Below are positions 35,121 to 39,973 of a stretch of 39,973 bases of DNA, one piece after another. Under the pieces are notes generated by a model. It saw only the letters and a list, made by a program, of their open reading frames with translations, had not been told where the DNA came from and ran no database searches. This DNA is from an uncultured Gammaproteobacteria bacterium (GTDB lineage Bacteria > Pseudomonadota > Gammaproteobacteria > Pseudomonadales > Azotimanducaceae). Position 1 is the stretch's first letter; every line of letters starts with the position of its first letter. A program made the translations under genes and the position numbers. Location of the stretch: assembly GCA_913045175.1 (NCBI GenBank), contig CAJWQG010000030.1:1-39973 (forward strand), written 5' to 3'.

Positions 35121-36653
35121 TTGAGCGACCGTCCAAACATTGTCATTATTCTTGCGGACGATCTGGGGTTTTCAGACCTGGGATGCTACGGCGGCGAAAT
35201 CGAAACACCTAATCTTGATAGCCTTGCGGAACAGGGGCAACAATTCACACACTTCTACACCAATGCCAAATGTTCTCCGGCTCGCGCATCACTGCTGACG
35301 GGGCTTTACCCTTACCAGGTCACCGAAAAAGGAGATGGCGGCACACTCCACGATCGAAACAACATCACCATCGCAGAGCTACTTAAACTAGCTGGCTACC
35401 GCACCCTCGCTTCAGGTAAATGGCACAACGGTGAAAGCAAGGAACGTCGACCTGTAGCTCGCGGATTCGAGCGTTACTGGGGATTACTCAGCGGCTGTAG
35501 CAATTACTTCAACCCCGGTCACCGGCGTGACGGCGAACCCGAACCAGGCGGTAAGTCTGATGAAGACATTCGCCCCTGGTGTGACCAGGATATGGTTATG
35601 CATCCGTTCACTCCTGAAGATCCTGACTTCTACACGACAGACGCGATTGCAGACTACGCCATACAGTTCCTCGACGAGTGTGGTGGTGACGACGATCCTT
35701 TTTTCCTTTATCTGCCACACTGCGCACCCCATTTCCCCTTACAGGCGTGGCCGGAAGACATAAAAAAATATCGGGACCGCTACGCTGCCGGATGGTCGGA
35801 GATCCGACAACAACGCTACCAACGACTGCTGGAACTGGGATTGGTTGATGCACGCTGGGGGCTTCCAGCGGCTGACGAGCGATCCGAACCTTCCTATGCG
35901 AATCTCGGCGATCACGCAGTTGAAGCGATGGCAGTCTACGCCGCCATGGTAGACCGACTCGATCAATCCATTGGCCGCGTAATGGCCAAGATTCGAGATC
36001 TCGGTAAAGAAGAAAACACGCTGGTACTATTTCTATCCGACAATGGCGGTTGTGCAGAAGAGATACACAATACACCTCACTTACCACCAGGCGCTGTCGA
36101 CTCCTATCAAACCGTTGGTGCTGCCTGGGCTAACGTCAGCAATACACCCTTTCGCCTTTTCAAAGACTTCGACCATGAAGGTGGTGTTGCCACACCGTTA
36201 ATCGCCAGCTGGCCCGCAAAAATGAAAGGCGGCCAGGTGATCCATGACATTGGTCACATGATAGATTTTCTGCCGACCTGCGCTGAACTGGCAGGGATCG
36301 AGGTTCCGTCCAGTTACAAAGAGCGAGATGTGCTCCCGCCCGAAGGACAAAGTCTGGCGCCGCTTTTCCGTGAAGAAGATTTTACCTCGGAAAATCGCGA
36401 GATCTTTTGGAAAATTGGTGGCGCAAGAGCCATGCGCGAAGGCAAATGGAAAATCGTAACCGAAGGTCCGGAACGCGTTCAGGCAGACATACCGATCCAA
36501 CCCGGTAAGGATGCATGGGAGTTGTACGATATGGAGGCTGACCGATGCGAACTCTACAATCTTGCTGACCGTTATCCAGAGCGCGTCGAGTCCATGTCGA
36601 AAAAATGGGATATCTGGTACGCTCGATGTTTGGCTGATACCGGGGTTACATGA
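35121..36653 (+). CDS. Type I (formylglycine-dependent) sulfatase
   Basis: A 510-residue alkaline-phosphatase-fold enzyme that hydrolyses sulfate esters. Metal ligands D13-D14 are in IILADDLGFSD; Cys51 of CSPARASLLTG is the residue converted to formylglycine; SGKWHNGE and FLSDNGG supply further active-site groups. It has no signal peptide, unlike most polysaccharide sulfatases, so it probably acts on small cytoplasmic substrates. The start is TTG 35121, six bases after AGGAG; the ATG at 35116 is out of frame and ends at once. It is co-transcribed with the TauD-type gene. No sulfatase-maturase gene is in the window. Confidence 0.94.
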   Translation: MSDRPNIVIILADDLGFSDLGCYGGEIETPNLDSLAEQGQQFTHFYTNAKCSPARASLLTGLYPYQVTEKGDGGTLHDRNNITIAELLKLAGYRTLASGKWHNGESKERRPVARGFERYWGLLSGCSNYFNPGHRRDGEPEPGGKSDEDIRPWCDQDMVMHPFTPEDPDFYTTDAIADYAIQFLDECGGDDDPFFLYLPHCAPHFPLQAWPEDIKKYRDRYAAGWSEIRQQRYQRLLELGLVDARWGLPAADERSEPSYANLGDHAVEAMAVYAAMVDRLDQSIGRVMAKIRDLGKEENTLVLFLSDNGGCAEEIHNTPHLPPGAVDSYQTVGAAWANVSNTPFRLFKDFDHEGGVATPLIASWPAKMKGGQVIHDIGHMIDFLPTCAELAGIEVPSSYKERDVLPPEGQSLAPLFREEDFTSENREIFWKIGGARAMREGKWKIVTEGPERVQADIPIQPGKDAWELYDMEADRCELYNLADRYPERVESMSKKWDIWYARCLADTGVT

Positions 36654-36717
36654 TCAGCTTCACTCGATCAAAGGTTAACTAACCGGAAACTAATACTAAG
36701 AATCTCAGAGGCAAACT

Positions 36718-36786
36718 ATGGATAACAAAGATCGATTTCTTTCCTATGCTGGCGCGTTTGAAGAGACCTATGCAGACGATGACTAG
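36718..36786 (+). pseudogene. 5' stub of a SnoaL/NTF2-like gene
   Basis: ATG 36718 opens 22 codons, MDNKDRFLSYAGAFEETYADD, then D and TAG. The string resembles the first helix of SnoaL-like (NTF2-fold) proteins, which usually continue with Trp and a long domain. After TAG no frame continues the domain, because the convergent esterase gene begins at the same point. It appears to be a remnant cut by a rearrangement; a functional 22-residue peptide is less likely. The 64 bases before it hold no motif. Confidence 0.45.
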
Positions 36787-37721
36787 CTCTTGCCAAGCAG
36801 GAAGGTGAGCGGGATGTGTAGTCGTTCACGCCACGCCCGGGGTGAATGACCCTCGCCTTCAAAGCGTCGTGTCATCCAGTCATCACCCTCGACGAAACCT
36901 TTCCGACGCATCAATGCATCCATCTTTAACTGGTAGGGTTCGTAATCGGCATCCAGTGATTCCGTCCCGTAGTCAAAATAGACCCTGTTTTTGCCCGACT
37001 GGGGCCAGTTATTCTCATACCAGTCAATCACCGCACCGCCGCCCAGAGGCCAATGCGTCGAAAGGCAGCCTGCCCCTCCAAAGACATCGGGATATTCGGA
37101 TATCGCATAGGCTGAAATCATTCCCCCCATACTTGACCCCATGATGAAAGTATTTTCCCTCTCTGTTTTCGTGCGATAGGTTTCATCAATGAATGGCTTG
37201 AGTTCTTTCACCAGATACTTGAGATAGTTATCAGACGTTATTTCATCGCGCGTGATATACGACCCCTCGGCCCTTATCAGCTGGCTCACTTCCTCGGTTA
37301 CCGGTTTTTTAGGCATATATTCATTACGGCGTTTTACGCCAGGCGAATTCCAGATAGAAACCACAATCGCGGGTCGAATCTTTTCTTCACGAATCAGGCG
37401 AGACATTGTCTTGTCTACATCCCAGAAAATGCCCCCGTAGTACCAACCCATTGCTCTCCGCCAAAAACTGGTGAAAGGTGACGTCGGCTTGTCGAATACC
37501 ATCTGCCCATCATGCATGTAGATGACCGGGTAACGTTCGTCTGAGCCGGCATAGCCAGGCGGAAGCCAGACATCAACCGGACGAGGTTCTACCAAATTTG
37601 AAGGGAAGGATTCGTAGTGTACAAATGAACCCATGGACGAATCACTCGACTCTGCAGAGGCAACGTTCACGGCCGCTCCTATTACAAAGAGCAATACCGT
37701 ACCAGAAGTATGTATAAGCAT
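36783..37721 (-). CDS. Exported esterase (alpha/beta hydrolase, esterase D-like)
   Basis: A 312-residue protein with a signal peptide (about 1-23) and the putative esterase fold (PF00756 type). It shows VDVWLPPGY, YPVIYMHDGQMVF, the nucleophile elbow FIMGSSMGGMIS, an Asp region around FDYGTESLDADY, and the catalytic His in FEGEGHSPRAW. Relatives include enterobactin esterases and feruloyl or acetyl-xylan esterases. It probably de-esterifies an organic ligand or a sugar ester in the periplasm, but the substrate cannot be assigned. It is convergent with the sulfatase unit. Confidence 0.88.
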   Translation of the reverse strand: MLIHTSGTVLLFVIGAAVNVASAESSDSSMGSFVHYESFPSNLVEPRPVDVWLPPGYAGSDERYPVIYMHDGQMVFDKPTSPFTSFWRRAMGWYYGGIFWDVDKTMSRLIREEKIRPAIVVSIWNSPGVKRRNEYMPKKPVTEEVSQLIRAEGSYITRDEITSDNYLKYLVKELKPFIDETYRTKTERENTFIMGSSMGGMISAYAISEYPDVFGGAGCLSTHWPLGGGAVIDWYENNWPQSGKNRVYFDYGTESLDADYEPYQLKMDALMRRKGFVEGDDWMTRRFEGEGHSPRAWRERLHIPLTFLLGKS

Positions 37722-37808
37722 CTTTAGCTCGTCATTTACTAAACCGGCGATTGTATCGGCTGCAATAATAAAGTACTAACGACCATAGGAATCACTTTAG
37801 GGAGTGAC

Positions 37809-38527
37809 ATGTCAACGAAGATAGATGGTGAAGACGCCACTCAAACAGTATCGCTCGACAATGGATCAGATTGGGTGTGGCGTATCTTCTTATTCCACTG
37901 ATTCTATTGATTTGCGGTGGAGATCCCGTTTAGTGGCAGGCATGGCTCTATTCCCTAATGATCATGACCGCTGGCATTGGTGGGCGCATCTGGGCCGAAG
38001 ACCGATATCCCGGGATAACAGCCGAACGACAAAACAAAGAAAGTTTTCATAGCGCGAAGACCTGGGACAAAGTACTTGCGCCACTGATGGCGGTGATTGT
38101 CGTGTTTCCTATGGTCATTTCTGCGGGACTGGACCATCGATACAACTGGTCTCCCGAGTTTCCTCTATGGTCCAGCGTAGCAGGATTAATCTTAATTGCA
38201 TTCGGGTACACCTTCGCCGCATGGGCAATGGCAGAGAACCAATTCTTCTCCAGCATGGTTCGTATTCAGACCGACCAAGGGCATGTGGTGTGTGATACCA
38301 GTCCGTATCGGTTTGTAAGGCATCCGGGTTATACCGGCAGTATTGTTCCACTGTTCGGTATTGTTCTTGCGCTGGGCTCGCCATGGACATTGATACCTGC
38401 GGCGGTGGCATCAATCATCACGGTGATCAGAACGGCACTCGAAGACCAGACCTTACAAGGAGAGTTACCTGGCTATCGGGACTATGCGCAACGTGTACCC
38501 CACCCGCTGATTCCCGGAATTTACTGA
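37809..38527 (+). pseudogene. Isoprenylcysteine methyltransferase-like membrane protein, disrupted
   Basis: An ICMT/phospholipid-methyltransferase-like integral membrane protein. The intact part (from about 37934) holds the signature C-terminus: TSPYRFVRHPGYTGSI for S-adenosylmethionine binding and EDQTLQGELPGYRDYAQRV. In the same frame upstream, LGVAYLLIPLILLICGGD is followed by TAG (37931-37933) and WQAWLYSLMIMTAG, where relatives have WW, so TAG probably replaces TGG. The N-terminal end is in a different frame (starts at 37809 or 37825 do not continue), implying a second lesion between about 37825 and 37873. The open piece from ATG 37958 alone would lack the first membrane helices. Confidence 0.75.
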
Positions 38528-38605
38528 GGGACCGCGCCATTTGACCAGCCCCAGTCCCATGCCTTAGTGTAGTTTGCTACATCTAGTTACCGAAAGAGGA
38601 ATCCC

Positions 38606-39493
38606 ATGGCACCAAAGATTGACAAGGCGTTGCTAACCGACGGCGGCACTGTCGTCCGCGACCTCTTCGATGACGACACAATGGCGAAGCTTCTCTCGCT
38701 TTACGAATACTGCTTCGAGCACCCGAGCCCTATCGCGCTATCCCAAACGTGTGGTGAAGACCGGAACTACAGCGATATGCTGAACTCTGACCCGAAGGTT
38801 CGGGAGTTGACGGAGAAGGCGCTTGAAGGCCTTCCAATTGGCGCGATGCTCGCCGATGTCTGGGATTCCGAGCATGTCTGGTACCTGACCGAGGAAATCT
38901 TTCTCAAGAAGTCCAAGAGCAATAAGAACCGGGGGGTTTTCCATCAAGACTCCAGCTTTGCACCCTGGGAGGGTGAGCACTGGGCAAATTTCTGGATCTC
39001 GTTCGATCCCGTGCCGAAAGGAAACGGGCTCGAGATCCTCAAGGGAACGCATATCGGCCCACAGTATGACTACGTGTCTTACGATCCGGAGGACCCAAGC
39101 AACCAGAGCAAACGAGGCAAACCGTTCTGGAGAGACAAAAACGATCCGCCCTGGCCAGCCGCACTCGACATCGAGGGCACCCTGGCGAAGAACCCAGCCG
39201 CCTGGGAGGTACTCGAGTGGGGCGTCGAGCCCGGCGACGTAGTCGTGTTCCACCCCCATGTCATTCATGGCGGAGCACCCACCGGGCCACAGTTTCCTCG
39301 ACGACGGACACTCAGCCTGCGCTTTTTTGGTGACAAGTCCTACTTCAGACCCATCCCCCCAGGAGGCGTGGGTCAAACAACAGAGATGCATGACGAGCGG
39401 ATGAGGCTCGAGAAGGAAAGAGGAATCAAGCGCGGAGCGAAAATGAAGGCTGGTGATTTATATCGCGGGCCGCAGTATCTCCAGCTGAGGTAA
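38606..39493 (+). CDS. Phytanoyl-CoA dioxygenase (PhyH) family protein
   Basis: A 295-residue 2-oxoglutarate-dependent iron oxygenase. Iron ligands are His113 and Asp115 in FHQDSSF and the distal His in HPHVIHGGAPTG, followed by Arg in PRRRTLSLRFFGD for 2-oxoglutarate. The bacterial family hydroxylates varied small molecules (ectoine, alkylphosphonates, lipids), so the substrate is open. A good ribosome site (AGAGGA) is present. By eye its codon use is more GC-rich than its neighbours, which may indicate transfer. The partial acyl-CoA dehydrogenase gene converges from the right. Confidence 0.9.
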   Translation: MAPKIDKALLTDGGTVVRDLFDDDTMAKLLSLYEYCFEHPSPIALSQTCGEDRNYSDMLNSDPKVRELTEKALEGLPIGAMLADVWDSEHVWYLTEEIFLKKSKSNKNRGVFHQDSSFAPWEGEHWANFWISFDPVPKGNGLEILKGTHIGPQYDYVSYDPEDPSNQSKRGKPFWRDKNDPPWPAALDIEGTLAKNPAAWEVLEWGVEPGDVVVFHPHVIHGGAPTGPQFPRRRTLSLRFFGDKSYFRPIPPGGVGQTTEMHDERMRLEKERGIKRGAKMKAGDLYRGPQYLQLR

Positions 39494-39556
39494 CGGGTAC
39501 TTCTAGGGTCAGTCGGCCATTCACCAGGATGACATAGTCAGTCATACCGCGTATAG

Positions 39557-39932
39557 CTAAAGCGGAGGCAATATATGGGGTGAATCGGCAATCGTGCCTT
39601 CCGGCTGTTGTTCCATGCGATAAATCTGTCGCAGATGCACCTCGTCCGGTCCATCACCTATTCGAAATGCCCGGGCCCAGGCAAACGCCGTGTGAATAGG
39701 TGTGTCGTCGCTGCCGCCCATGGCGCCAAACAAGTGCAGTGCACGATCGGCAATACGATGGTAGGTTTGCGCCACAGCAACCTTGATCATAGACACTTCG
39801 CGTCGGGCGCCCTGAAACCCATGCTCATCTAAAAGCCACGCAGTTTTCTGCACCATGAGGCGCGCCTGTTCCAATTCAATACGTGAGTTAGCGATGACGT
39901 GCTGCACGGAGTCGTAATCATTGATCGTGCGG
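39557..39932 (-). CDS. Acyl-CoA dehydrogenase, C-terminal fragment cut by the contig end
   Basis: About 124 genuine residues of the helical C-terminal domain of an acyl-CoA dehydrogenase of the ACAD10/11-like type: SRIELEQARLMVQKTAWLLD, HRIADRALHLFGAMGGSDDT and WARAFRIGDGPDEVHLRQIY. The open frame continues to 39949, but its first residues, MCSSDLR-like, are translated Illumina adapter and not protein. The rest of the gene lies beyond the assembled sequence. It is a third acyl-CoA dehydrogenase, distinct from the pair at 26-28 kb. Confidence 0.92.
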
Positions 39933-39973
39933 AGATCGGAAGAGCACACGTCTGAACTCCAGTCACCTTGTAA
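39933..39973 (+). other. Illumina TruSeq adapter (sequencing artefact)
   Basis: From 39933 the sequence is AGATCGGAAGAGC and then the rest of the TruSeq read-1 adapter to 39966. The index bases CTTGTA (TruSeq index 12) and one further adapter base end the window. This is not genomic DNA. Confidence 0.99.

Noticed and set aside
33886-37933. Stop-codon recoding as an explanation for the in-frame TAA and TAG
   Set aside because: One gene has TAA and the other TAG, most genes end normally with TAA, TAG or TGA, and the ICMT-like gene has a frame change as well. One recoding rule does not fit.
1-39973. CRISPR arrays, tRNA or rRNA genes, insertion sequences, toxin-antitoxin pairs
   Set aside because: No regularly spaced repeats, cloverleaf, transposase motifs or typical small gene pairs were seen on either strand.

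Overview
The window looks like part of a chromosome of a marine-type gammaproteobacterium. From about 0.1 to 17.7 kb the gene content is typA, a tRNA-thiolation gene, glnA, ntrBC, trmL, secB, grxC, a rhodanese gene, gpmI, envC, ctpA, yibQ, hisA and hisB. From memory, this closely matches the order of the Pseudomonas aeruginosa chromosome. No rRNA, tRNA, CRISPR array, transposase or phage gene was seen. The last 41 bases are an Illumina TruSeq adapter with its index read, so the right edge is an artefact and the final gene is cut there.

The conserved block (0.1-17.7 kb) carries: dtd-pip-typA (minus); a divergent PP-loop tRNA-thiolation gene overlapping tusA, where Pseudomonas has thiI; glnA and ntrBC, each with a sigma-54 promoter and an NtrC-type site upstream, separated by a DUF4124 protein gene; trmL convergent with a rhodanese-grxC-secB operon; gpmI-envC-ctpA-yibQ (plus), with yibQ frameshifted twice; and hisB-hisA (minus), lacking the usual hisH and hisF.

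The accessory part (17.8-39.9 kb) starts with an AAA ATPase, a family 5 solute-binding protein, an extended SDR and an unknown protein, all on the minus strand. A cytochrome c-PQQ sugar dehydrogenase fusion and a Yip1-type membrane protein follow. Next comes a lipid or sterol-like oxidation set: an SDR, two translationally coupled acyl-CoA dehydrogenases that probably form one enzyme, a second SDR and a tandem DUF1330 protein. A sugar/sulfate set then appears: a divergent GH32-like and GH127 pair, a TauD-type dioxygenase with a sulfatase, an esterase and a PhyH dioxygenase. None of the GH32, GH127, TauD and sulfatase proteins has a visible signal peptide, which points to small imported conjugates processed in the cytoplasm.

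Broken genes are unusually frequent: yibQ (two 1-nt losses), a PilZ-metallo-beta-lactamase chimera, a pyrimidine-dimer glycosylase gene with one ochre codon, an isoprenylcysteine-methyltransferase-like gene with an amber codon plus a frame change, and a 22-codon stub of a SnoaL-like gene. The proline iminopeptidase is full length but has glycine where the catalytic serine should be. Because the contig also carries adapter, these lesions should be checked against reads before any biological reading.
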